Assembly: GCF_905220415.1 (NCBI RefSeq)
Contig: NC_059538.1
Coordinates: 310,001-374,000 of the forward strand
DNA length: 64,000 nt
Origin: Colias croceus
Lineage: Eukaryota; Arthropoda; Insecta; Lepidoptera; Pieridae
Direction: 5' to 3'
The position numbers were made by a program, and so were the translations under genes. Each line of letters starts with the position of its first letter. Positions within the stretch are counted from its first letter, which is position 1. A model generated the notes under the pieces. That model did not search any database. It was not told the origin of the DNA and saw nothing but the letters and a program-made list of their open reading frames with translations. Below, in pieces: positions 12,801-24,800 of this stretch.

Positions 12801-15800
12801 ATAAGGAATAGGATTCCTTAGTCATTGTTTTATTTGTAAATCTGCATTACGTCATAGAAAGCGCGCGCTTTCTGACACTTGCACAGATAATTTATTAAGA
12901 CAATTAAAAAAAATGGCTTATACTAAATTAATTATGATCAGATTAGATTGGTGGCTGCAAGTTTTATAAATAGCATGTCATCGTTTCCGTAGCTCAAGGG
13001 TGAACAAAGTTAAATAAATAAGTACGTGTCAAAAATGATTTTAATAAAATATCATGCAGATTTTTTCTTAAATTAAGTAGTAAATTGAAAATTTTTTGGG
13101 ATTTTATTTTAATTTTTATTGTTATTTATTAAAAAAAAGATTTAATAACGTGTGTACATTATATTACTTTTATGTATTTATTTATATGTAATTACAAATT
13201 GTGAAAAAGGGAACTGTTTTCATTAAGTTTCCTAACACCATCAGAGCTTTTTTTCTTTTGTTTGTCTATTCTAAAAATAAACAAATAAACCGTAGATCAA
13301 CGACCTTATCAAGAGCAAAAAGTGTTGAGCAATATCGATCACAGTAAAGATTTCTTTAGCGATACGCTCGTTGTATATTAACCTAAATGGAGACAATCAC
13401 CGGCCAAGGCTTTAGGCTGTTAGATGGACAAGTGATTGTATTTTGTATCGAGTTACAATCAAAACAAAGAGCTCAAGATAATTATTCAAAGCAAAAAGGC
13501 TTCAATTTCATGTTGGTAATTGTAGCTTACAGCCTACTTAGGAATAATATAGTGTTTCTATGAATAAAAAAAAAATAGAACGGTTACATAGCTTCTTGGT
13601 TAACTTTAATTTATTTAAATCCAATTAGGAGTTGAAGCTTGATTGACGTCTAATAATATGGTAATATTAGTATAGTATTATGTTATCTGTGGTAATATGA
13701 TTTGACATTAATATGTAATTAGGTATCTAAGATTTTTCGCTAACTTCCTTGTTCCTTACTATCGATGGTCTATAACTTTTAGAAGCTTTTAACGGGTTAT
13801 ATTGTCGATTTACATTCATACATTTACACAAACATTATTAATAGTTAACTACATAAGTCATAAGCTATAGAATTTCATTATCCGTATTTGTAAAAAACTA
13901 TTATTTATCTGTATTTTGACGATTAAAAAGCGCTTCTAAACGAAGTCTAGTTGAATATATAAATGTTTGATTTTCTGTGCTATAGATAAAAAACTTACGG
14001 TTGCTATTTGACCGTGGGGCATGCTGCTCGTTGAGGATCTGGCAGAGTTCAGCGGAGCCGGTCCAGTAGTTGTTACCCCAGTAAAACATAGAGGTATATC
14101 TCCCACTCGCGTCCTCCACTGGAAAAAATAATTTGGCTATTAATTTAAGGCAATAAACGGAATTAGTTTATTTAGTAAGTCGGAGTTGCAATACAACGAA
14201 AGCTCTAAGATGAAGCTTTTGAAAATTTAATTAGGTATCGAGCATTCGTGATAGTTTTTTATAATTCATAGATGATAGAAAACAAATAAATGAATACAAA
14301 TCAAATATGAAAAAAAAAAAATACTTATACATAATAGGGATTGAATCTAGATTGACCAGAGATATTAATCATTGCACATATTAGTCGTCGCTAAAAATAT
14401 TAGTTGAAGAAAGCTACTGGTCACGCTTTAAATAAATTAACAAGTTTTTTTAGAGGATAAAAATAAACACTATAAGATTAATTGATTCAATAATATTATG
14501 ATTAATGAGATAAACTTGCAAATTAAAAATTATATTTTTATTTATATTAATTTGAAACCTTGTAACATAAAAGTAAATTATCATACTACTACTCATTCGA
14601 AAGATAAAGGAATGTATATTTTAATGGCGGAAGGCAATAAATTTTACGAGATAATTAAATAACGTAACTTTTAATTTTTCTTATATAATAAAATTGTTAT
14701 TATGTTTTTGACAAACTTATGTTAATGATCACACTTTGTAGGTACGTGATCTTCCAAAATGCGCTGCTAAAAATATTAAAATGAATATTTAAATTAATAA
14801 AGAACATCTAAACAGTGTTTTTAAATAGCAATTTGAATTTGAATTTGAAAAAAAAGGATCAACTAGTTTTATCTTGGACCAAACATTCAAATATATAAAC
14901 TTTCACATCAAGCAAGATTATCAGTAGGATACCATAGGATTAAAACGCGATTGACAAAATGAGTTTCCGTAGTGGAAGGAAGCATTATGTGTAAATACTT
15001 CCTCCTATCGCGGACATTAGCCATCTTGGATTCACTGTCACTTTCATTGGTGGTGGCATTTTGCCTGACCATAGACAAAACAAGAGATAAAGCTTGCTGA
15101 TAGGAATATTATATACTAGCTTCCGCCCGCGACTCCGACTGCGCGGAAAAATAAAGATTTTTTTTACGTATTTTTCCGGGATAAAAATTATCCTATTTTA
15201 TGCCAAGGATAATAAGGTATAATTATACCAAGTTTCATTGAAATCGAACCGCTAGTTTTCACGTGATGTCTTCACATACAGACAAAAAAAAAGGTTTGTT
15301 TCGGGAAAAGACTCAGTAGGTAGTTAGAAGTGATTATTAACAAAACCTTTGTTCACGTGTATCATAAATTATATTGCAATGTGTAATATTTTTATATTAC
15401 AATTAACATTATCTTCATACTTTTGACACTATAAAAACATAAATCATTAGCCTTTGGCAGATCTTACACGTGGACAATGACACAATAAAATATAGGTATT
15501 TGTGTTAAAGAGGGACTCTACGACAAACATATCTACGTGTGGGTATAACAAAACATAATAATAATACCTATGGGGATATAATGTGAATATATGCCCATAC
15601 GTATTATATATATTATATCCCGGGAAAAGTAAACCTTATTACTTAGCATTAGTTCAACTCCAACACTAATGAGATTTGATTGGAAAAGCTGGACGGAAAA
15701 CTTGAACGCGGAGTTTCCCGCCGAAACTTAATACTGCTGTTTTCATAATTTTTTATGTATTCACTTACACAATACCAGAAGTATAAAAATTTATTTTATA

Positions 15801-18800
15801 TGGTGCTTCAATGTCTAGGAGCGGTGTAACAAGAGTCAATAAATTAGTCTTTAAAAATTTATATTTATAAATTTAAATTTATAAGAGTCAATAAGCCTAA
15901 TTATAAATACGTCATGCGTATGTGGGCGTGGAACATATTAAATAATATTAATAATTCATCATAATTTATTTAATATATTAAAATAAATCAATTATTATTA
16001 TAATAACTGGTTCGCTCGTGCAAATATTTGGAGGCCATGGTTGTAATTGAAGGCTACTTATTATAGGTAATTTATTATTGATTTATCAAAATAAAAATAA
16101 GTATAATTTCCCTCAATAAATAGCTAATTCTGAATTGCTAGAGAATAACTGAGCTATTGTTGTTTTAAACTGTAATTGGTGCGAGAATAGTTTTAATTAT
16201 CCACATGCGCTTCATACAAAAATAAAAAATACACAAATTTAAATGGTTACTTCAAACTATCAAGACTGTCTAGAATCTAGACTCTACAATATGGAAAATT
16301 TGAACAGTTATAAAACTACGATGACCATAATTATAAGTTTAAAGAGATTAACTGAACTCTACCTTGGTTATTTCCGTCTTATAATTTATCACTGAATTTC
16401 GCAAGGTGAGGTCAAAAGGTCTCTGACCTTACCTACATATATGTACGAACTTACGAATGTACATAGCGACAACATGAATGGGTGTGATCGATCAAATAAA
16501 GATCGAAAATTACTGAACAAGTTTGGGTTAAACCTCGTATGAAGTAAATTTTCATAATTAATTTGCTATCTAAAAGTAACTACATACCTACCATGTTTTG
16601 AAGGAACTAAAGAGAAAATGCTTTTATTTCTTTACTAACTTGTTATCTTATGATACTCCTAGTCTATTTATTATTATAGACAATTATATTTTTTTTGGTT
16701 AGGAGATTCAGGCACGATTAGGGTCTAATCCATTTAGCTAATCAATAAGCTTAAGTTTTGTAAGCTCGCCCAGTGTCTTATCCCCGAGAATTTTCAAAGT
16801 CAGAATTTTTCACCACTGAAATTAGTTAACACATCGAAAACAAAGCATTTCCTCTCATTATGCACGAAGGTGTCAGCAATATTGACCCGACATTGTTTTA
16901 TTTATTTAATTTATTTGTTCAATATATTTATATTGTCTCTGTGACCTCAGTAATCTGATTTTTCAGCCTTGATTGTTCAAACTGCGTGACATGTATATTG
17001 GTATAGTGATATATTTATTTTAAAGACGTGTATTGCCTTCATTTTTATTGTATTGTCTATTTATAGAATAGGTATTTCGGTATATTTTATGGTGTGGGTA
17101 ATTAAAATTAAACAACTCTTAATAAAGATTCTTCTTTAAAGTAAGATAAGTGATTCGATACGTTTTTTCAGAACCTAAGCAGATTTTCCGAGGATTCCCA
17201 TTTACAATACAATACAATAATACAATACAAAAAGATTTATTGCAACCAAACAACACAATGATAATCTAAGACACCGTCAAAAAATACAAAAAAAAAAAAA
17301 AAATACAAAAATAAAACATATGGTAACAATCGAATTATAACTGACATTAATATTATTATATCAAACTTGCATTGTAGCTGCAAAAAGGCCCTGGCTCAGC
17401 ATATTGTTGCAGAGGCAAACTCCACAACGCTGGTAATTCTGCCAGATACCCACATGGCTAGTTTGCGCCTCTAAGATGGAAGGAGTATGAAATAAGATAA
17501 ATAATAATAAATAGATATACAATAAATATATAACATATAAAGGATAAGATACATATATATAGGAGACAATATTTTTGGTCAAGTTTATGGGTAGAACTAT
17601 GTGTTAATCATGAAATGAAGTCGATATAAGCAAGCAATAAGTAATAATAATATAATATAATTTAGGATACGTATAATAGGTATTAGGTATTGTCGAAGAA
17701 TATTAAATTACTAATGTTGGAATTTTAGCAGGAACGATTTGTAAGTGCGACGAAAGTTGGACTTACACTTAAGATTTTTTATTGGAGGGGGGATATTATT
17801 CCAACATTTCGTCGCACTATATTTGAATGACCCACGAAAGGCTGAGGTTTTATGCTGCGGAATGGATAGTTCGTGAGTTCCACTCCTTATTTCACCCCTA
17901 CAAGTATCTTTACGCCACGACAACTTAGTATAGAGATACCCTGGCTGCTTAGTATGTATTGTATCGAATAAAAGACAAGCCAGTAATAACTCTTGCCGAC
18001 CCTTCATCTTTAAAAAGTTAATGCTGTTTAGAAATGGAGTTACATGTGATCTGGGTGGAATGGTAACGCAGAATCTTGCATTTAATTCACTTTTTTATGC
18101 AAGAAAATTTATCGAGAATACAGAGGCGCTAAGCTACGGTTTTCTATAAGCTATCTCATGTACAAAAAAAAAAAACATAAAAATGAGCAACTCTTATACC
18201 AAAATTTGCTTGAAATGAAAACTTCAATGGTCAGATTAACAAGTGTTTACAATATTATTATTTATAAATTTAATAATATTGCAAATATATACCATTAGCC
18301 TACATGTCCACGTCTTGTTGGGTAACATCATTACAATGGCATTAGGTGTGCTAACAGTACCTAGCTTGAATAGTAACAACAATTGCGATACTAGAAGTCC
18401 TGTTTCGATATAAAATTGACCAAGAAACTACAAAACAATGTGCAATATTGTGTGTATATTACAAAAGCGGGGATTTGAGAAATGACTCGAATGTGGCTGT
18501 GCTATTAGGAAGCTTTCACGTCTAAAAATAAAGATATTTTGACAGATACTTATTTGTACAGATGAAAACAGGATAAAATATAGATTACTTATTGAAGAGA
18601 AAAAAAGAACTTGATTATGTTGAACTAACAGTGACCGGTTCTTGAAAGCAAAGCTCCGGATAACACAAAAGTAATTTTTAAGGGTGCCCATGTCAAGCTG
18701 GGATAAAAACAGTTTATATCTGTTACTCCCATTACTCCAGATTATACTTAAAGGATATGATATCAATATGACGAGGTCAGTGTCAATGAAATAGTATAAT

Positions 18801-21800
18801 AGTGGACAAATAGCCTTGCATACTTCTTTGTTAGTAATGATGACTGATGAGTAGATATTATGAACATGTGGTGATGCAGGTACTTTGTGCACATCTTTGT
18901 ATTTTTGCAATTCACGTATTACGGTAAAATATTGCCCATGGAATTCCATGGGCAATATTTTATATCATGATATATCATATCATTGATTTAATTGTTTATA
19001 TGTTTTATTATATGTATATAATAAAACATATAAACAATTAAATCAATAAAACTTAATTAGTGACGATAATGAATAGAGATGCGCCGAATAGTGGTTTCAC
19101 CGAACAACCGAATACCGAATACTATTCGGTTAAAACCTTACCGAACCGAATATTCGGCCGAATTATTCGGTTCAATGTTTTGATGTGTTTTGATGCGTAA
19201 ACGGATTCTAACGGGCCGCAAGTAGCTGCTGGCTCGGTGGCGAGCGAGCCTTACCTCACCGTCTGCCACCCGCGTATATCGCCCGCGCACTCCGTGCCGT
19301 CTCAGTTGTATTGAAACATCGCACGAATACGTTACAAATTAAAACAAAAAAAAAAATATTAAAATTTTTATATTGTTTAAAAGTTTTATATTTTTACTTT
19401 AAGTTAGTGTTTACAACATGACCGGACGTAAAAGATTGCGAGCTTGGGACTTTTTTGATGAAATGCAAGATGACAAAACAAAAGTTAAGTGTAACTTATG
19501 TGATTGTGTTATTTTTCGTGTGCCATATTCTATTGGGACTAAAAGCATTGTCTTCAGACTTCAGGATTTAAAGTATAATAAATATTAAATACTAACTAAG
19601 TGTTAATAATAAACATGATTAAATTATGTTGATGTAAATTTACAAAATAAACGTTGATTTGAAATGTAATGATTGTTTTATTTTATACTAGCTTTCCGCC
19701 GGCGGCTCCGCCCGCGGTTTCAAAGAAAAACTCGCATAATTCCCGTTCCCGTGGAATTTCCGGGATAAAACCTATCCTATATTACTCGTGGATAGTAGCT
19801 TATATGTAGCTTTCGAATGGTAAAAGAATTTTTTAAATTGGTCCAGTAGTTTATGAGCCTATTCATTACAATCAAACAAACAAAGTTTTCCTCTGTAGAG
19901 GGGTTGTGAACTCAAAGACGATACTGATCGTAATCATTTTATTTTGCACACAATATCCGTATTTATACAAAAATCGATCAAAAACAAAACCAATCAGAAT
20001 TCTAATGTTGAAATTGAAATTTAGAATGCGCTCTGATTATGAAAAAGAATGCGCCGGCCTGTACACAATATGATATATATAGACTCTATGCATGTCTCCC
20101 ATAGTGTCCCCCCTCAAGCGAAGCGAACATTTTTCTTGACGACGCGTCCACTTCTTGTAGTGTAGGGACGTGCCTTGTCCGTGTTGTAGTCTGTAGCAGG
20201 AACTGACGACGTAGCACTCGTAGGTGTAGGTGTAGATGCTACTGCTGTGCTTGCCATACCTTCAACCTCTTCGTTTAATATGTATGCAGGCTTGAGTCTG
20301 TCAATTGATACTACTGTAGTCCGAAGTGGTAACTGTATTTGGTAGTACTTGTCGTAGCGCTTCAGTACTTCATAAGGGAAGCGTGCAATCCAGTTCTCGT
20401 ACAATGCTTTCGCGATGACTTCGGGAGTTATTTCTTGAATTGGAACTGCTTCAGGCCATTTTGTAAGACGATCAATGATGGTAACACAGTATCGGTAATC
20501 TCTTGAGAGTCGTAGTGGACCGACTATATCTATGTGTATGTGTTCGAAGCGTTGCGAAGGCGGGAACTCTGCTAATGGAGTGACGACGTGCCGGTGAACT
20601 TGCTCGTTGACAGCTGATACAAGACTTGGCCCATAAAGTAGCGTCTTTATTCATAGCTGGCCAGAAAAACTTCGATGTTATTAGCTTCCGAGTAGCTCTA
20701 ATACCAGGGTGGCATAGTCCGTGTTGAGCGTTAAATGCCATAAAACGGTATGCCTTCGGTAGAAAGGGACGGGGCGATGCGCTTGATAGCTCGCACGTGA
20801 TTGGTCGATCGAGTCCGGGTAGCGTGACTTCACCGAATGTTAAATTTGTTTGAGTTTTTAATTTTCTGAGCTCTTCGTCGTTACTTTGGTCGATGGCTAA
20901 CTGCTTGTAGTCGATTACATTAGGGCATTGGATCTCTTCGATGCGTGACAACGCGTCGGCGACTGTGTTCTCTTCTCCTTTGATGTACTTGATACTCGAA
21001 CAGAATTGACTTATGTAATACAGCCGCGTATATTGCTAATAATTCGCGAAAATACACGCTGTAGCGACATTGCGTAGCACTCATTGCTTAAGAGAAAAAG
21101 GCTAACGGTTTCCATCAATCTTTTGTTGAAGTACAGCGCCGAGACTATGATCCGAGGCGTCAGTCATGATGGCAAGGGAGCAGCCAGGAATGGGAAAACA
21201 TAATGTTGTCGCTTCTGTGATGCTTTGTCGGCATTTCTCAAAAGCTTCAATTGCTGCAGTAGTCCATTCGATAGGCGTTTTGTCGTTCTTCTTTTTATGT
21301 GCTTGGTTCGGTAGGCAGTCTCTGTAAAAGATGGTAGCAGCCTGGACTGGATGGAGACGGGGGCCAGCTCGCAGTGCTTTTTCTTCATGGTGTAGTTAGT
21401 CTTTTTCTTCCATGTTTCCTTTTGCTCCGTCGGAGGTCACCAACTGTAGAGGGGTTGTGAACTCAAAGACGATACTGATCGTAATCATTTTATTTTGCAC
21501 ACAATATCCGTATTTATACAAAAATCGATCAAAAACAAAACCAATCAGAATTCTAATGTTGAAATTGAAATTTAGAATGCGCTCTGATTATGAAAAAGAA
21601 TGCGCCGGCCTGTACACAATATGATATATATAAACTCTATGCATGTCTCCCATACTCTTTATAATATTAGTGTAGATACCTTAGGTTCAACACATTCTTC
21701 ATAGGATTTCTTTGACTTGTGCAGTTTAGTATGACATAAATCATTCATAATATGAAGTTATTTATTTAGTTCTATAGCCAAGAAAGTAGAAACACTCATT

Positions 21801-24800
21801 CCGAATATATTCGGCACCTAAACCAATGACCTATTATACTAGTAGACGCGGCATACGCCAACATCATTGCACTAAAAAACAGCGTAATTAATACATACCT
21901 ACTTACTAACGCATTATCACCAATACAGTTGTTCTCTCTTTCACTCTCACGCACGAGACATAATACATGTCTCACTCATGTACTTCGTAATAACAACTGC
22001 CGATTAAAATACAAAAAGAACGTCCAGCCACGACGCTGAATGGTGCGTGACTAAGTGAAACTCGGGCACTTACCTGAGTTTTTTCTTGCCAAAATAGAGA
22101 GCGGGTAACGTATCTAGCTCTTTTATATATCATAGACCTAAACCGAATAATTCGGCCGAATACGAATTGTGAAAAAGATGCCGAATATGCCGAATACCGA
22201 ATATGTATTCGGTATTCGGCGCATCCCTAATAATGAACTTTTATAGTTTATTTTTAAGCTTATCTAAAATTACATTATAAAAAAAAAAGTTTGGAAAATC
22301 CATTTAAAGTGCACGCCTCATAATCTCATCCTTTACAATAAAATTGATTATTTATAAAGGTGTATATAATATCAGTATGTAGATACACTTGTTCTCATGT
22401 GCCAATGCTCTTGTACTGTCTCAAAACAGTTGGAAAAGTAAAGAAAGCGGTACCGTAATAATTGAGCTATTTTTCTTGTGGCCCCACCTAGATGTGAAAC
22501 TGCGCAGGTTTAAGGGACTGACTACCAACTTATTTTTTTAAGCCTTGGCTTATAGTATAAAGAATCGAGTTTATAATGGTGAATTTTGAGTACACTATAA
22601 ATATATAAAAAAAGTCGAAATTTTTTTTTTGTTTATATAATAACAATTAAACCACATCGAATCAGACCCTGAAAAATGAAAGGGTTCTATTCCTGAGCAT
22701 ACTCAAGCGAAAAAAAAAGACTCGATTAGTAAAGTATTTCAGTCGCTATCGTGTTAACAAGAAAATCCTCCGCACATACAGACACACGGACGTCCAAGAC
22801 AGAACTTTTTTAAACTGTTTTTTAACTAGTTTAAATAACAAAAATGACATCAAAAATATCATGAATGTTAAAAATAGTGTTTTTTCTTAATATGTGTGTG
22901 TATGTATTATCTTACAAGTGCAATGTAGGATACATAAAGACATTTTAAGTTTGAAAAATCAGATTTTTTGCGCGAAGTGACAGTAGTACCCACCTCAACG
23001 CTTCGCTTATGAGGCGTGCAAAAATTAATTGAATAGGTTAAGTTATGTATAACAATATTTATACTAATACATTATGCAAAGGGGTAAAACATTTTTTTGC
23101 AATCATTCAAGTTTTGCAACCTTGATGTTATTAGTCCGGAAACGGTACTAAACCAATATTTATATATCAATACAAATAATATTATATTTCTATTGTAAGT
23201 GAATATAAACATCAATACGAGTTATGCCAGTTATGCTACGTCATGCAAAGTTTACGCATAAAATTATGCAAGACACATACGTGTTTCATTAAGATTATTA
23301 GCATGCTGAAAAGGAAAAGTCTTGAAAAAAATACTAGTCATTCGTATGAATGACACTCCATGCTATAAGTGCTAAAAAGCAGAGATTTTAATTCAATTTT
23401 TTTCTGATATTAAATAAAAATAACAAAAGCGCACGTATTACAAAATTATTTAATAATAGCTTCCGCCCACGACTTTGTACGTGCATCCCCGTTTTTCCCC
23501 GTTCCCGCAAGAATTTCGGGAAATCCTTTCTTAGCGGATGCCTACGTCCTACGTCCTAACATCTACCTGCATGCCAAATTTCAGCCCGATACGTCCAGTG
23601 GTTTGGGCTGTGCGTATACATACATAGGTTCAGGAATTTTATTCATAGGCAAACCCTCATCTGTCAAAATAAATAATTTACACTGTGTATTTATAGAAGT
23701 GACAATCGAATCAAATAAAATATAATAAAGGTTTCACTAACCATATCGATGCCGGTAACAAGTTGTAGCCATACCGAGATAAAATTGTTGTTAGTTTGGT
23801 GCAAGGCATGCGTTCAAGCGATTTTAATAGATATCTTATATTTTACTAATAAACCTTTTTTATAGTTTTTTGGAATGTTAATTAATATAATATATTGGAA
23901 CGAAGTTCCTTATCGCGCGTTGTGAAAGGGGGCTATACGGAAAAAATTAAGACGAAAAGTTGTAACGACACTTTTTTTAAACGCGTGCGTGGGCGTGCGC
24001 GTGTTTCTCTGTCTTTCTCTAACTTAAAACTTCGTTCCATCCGAGTGTCCCTTGTCACCCCTCAAGTTCTTTTTACAATGTGCCATGAATTTGAAATATT
24101 CATTCAAAATAATCTAAATGTACCTTGGTGATTAAATTTTTAAAAGTTTGCATGTAAACAGCGGCTTGAATTTTCATATCATGAGCTTGTCTTTTCTATT
24201 CCCTTCTCTATCTTCTTCCAAGAAAATTTTGATATATCCTGTAATTCCTTATCAATATCTAAATGCTTCTATAAACTTCTTACCTATTTTATAGAAAAAG
24301 CAAGAACTCATAAACATCAAACATCTAGTCTCTACGTACTGGTTTGTAAGGTCAACCCTTATCAATAGCACCAGCTTATATAAATGACATTGACCGCTGT
24401 CAGCTGATCACTTGCGGGTGTTGCGTAAGCGCACTTTCACTGACCACTAACGCAACCTTATGTTTAGCATACTTTTATGTGGGTCACTACTTTGCTAAGA
24501 ACCAATACGTAGTGTTGACAGTTGACACTGATTGGCAGAAGATTCGGAAAGGGTTTATAGTAATATTGAATGAATGAAAACAATGTATTGCAATAATAGA
24601 CGCGTTTTAAATTTAACTTTTTCATAGGCGTACGAAATAAATTATCATAGACGTTTGTTGTATATTGTATTATTGATTATAATTGTATGCGTCTTATCAA
24701 AATAGTTGGGTACTAGGAGGAAGTAGCACGATCTTTAATAATATAGAGCCCACATGTAGAGGTTCTATAGACAATTTTAACGGGTTGTGGTTATTAATAT

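Larger units (their letters stand above)
19894..21654 (-). mobile_element. Young, internally deleted Ty3/gypsy LTR retrotransposon
   Basis: Two 210-bp direct repeats, 19894-20103 and 21445-21654, differ at only one position that I can see. Internal region about 1.34 kb, coding on -. After the 5' LTR comes TTGGTGACCTCCGAC, a plausible tRNA primer site; before the 3' LTR comes GAGGGGGGACAC, a polypurine tract. Flanking CTC(T) on both sides is the likely 3-4-bp target duplication; the neighbouring Lep1-like repeat provides the empty-site sequence. gag, protease and most of the reverse transcriptase are absent, so it cannot move by itself. Confidence 0.92.
19688..21677 (+). repeat. Lep1-like repeat inside the hAT element, split by an LTR element
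   Basis: Left part 19688-19893: CTAG, GGCTCCGCCCGCGGTTTC, CCCGTTCCCGTGGAATTTCC, ending ACAAACAAAGTTTTC. Right part 21655-21677: CTCTTTATAATATTAGTG. Joined across the insertion they give the usual order of this repeat. Confidence 0.85.
19074..22229 (+). mobile_element. hAT transposon remnant with 8-bp target duplication
   Basis: Flanked by an exact 8-bp duplication ATAATGAA (19066-19073 and 22230-22237), the hAT hallmark. Ends are inverted: TAGAGATGCGCCGAATA at the left and TATTCGGCGCATCCCTA at the right, with many CCGAATA/TATTCGG subterminal repeats on both sides. Inside is a start-proximal BED zinc-finger reading frame (19418-19588); the catalytic RNase-H-like part with the C-terminal dimerisation region is missing. 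The body is occupied by a Lep1-like repeat that itself contains a Ty3/gypsy insertion, so about 2 kb of the 3.16 kb is foreign. Confidence 0.92.

Noticed and set aside
18428..18955. 175-codon minus-strand ORF beginning in the 38-bp palindrome
   Set aside because: No recognisable domain, composition like the AT-rich surroundings, and the start falls inside the palindrome. Kept out of the gene list; a profile search would decide.
21048..21075. TGTAGCGACATTGCG as a further copy of the TGTCGCTACA element
   Set aside because: It is inside the RNase H coding region of the Ty3/gypsy element and only the short word matches.
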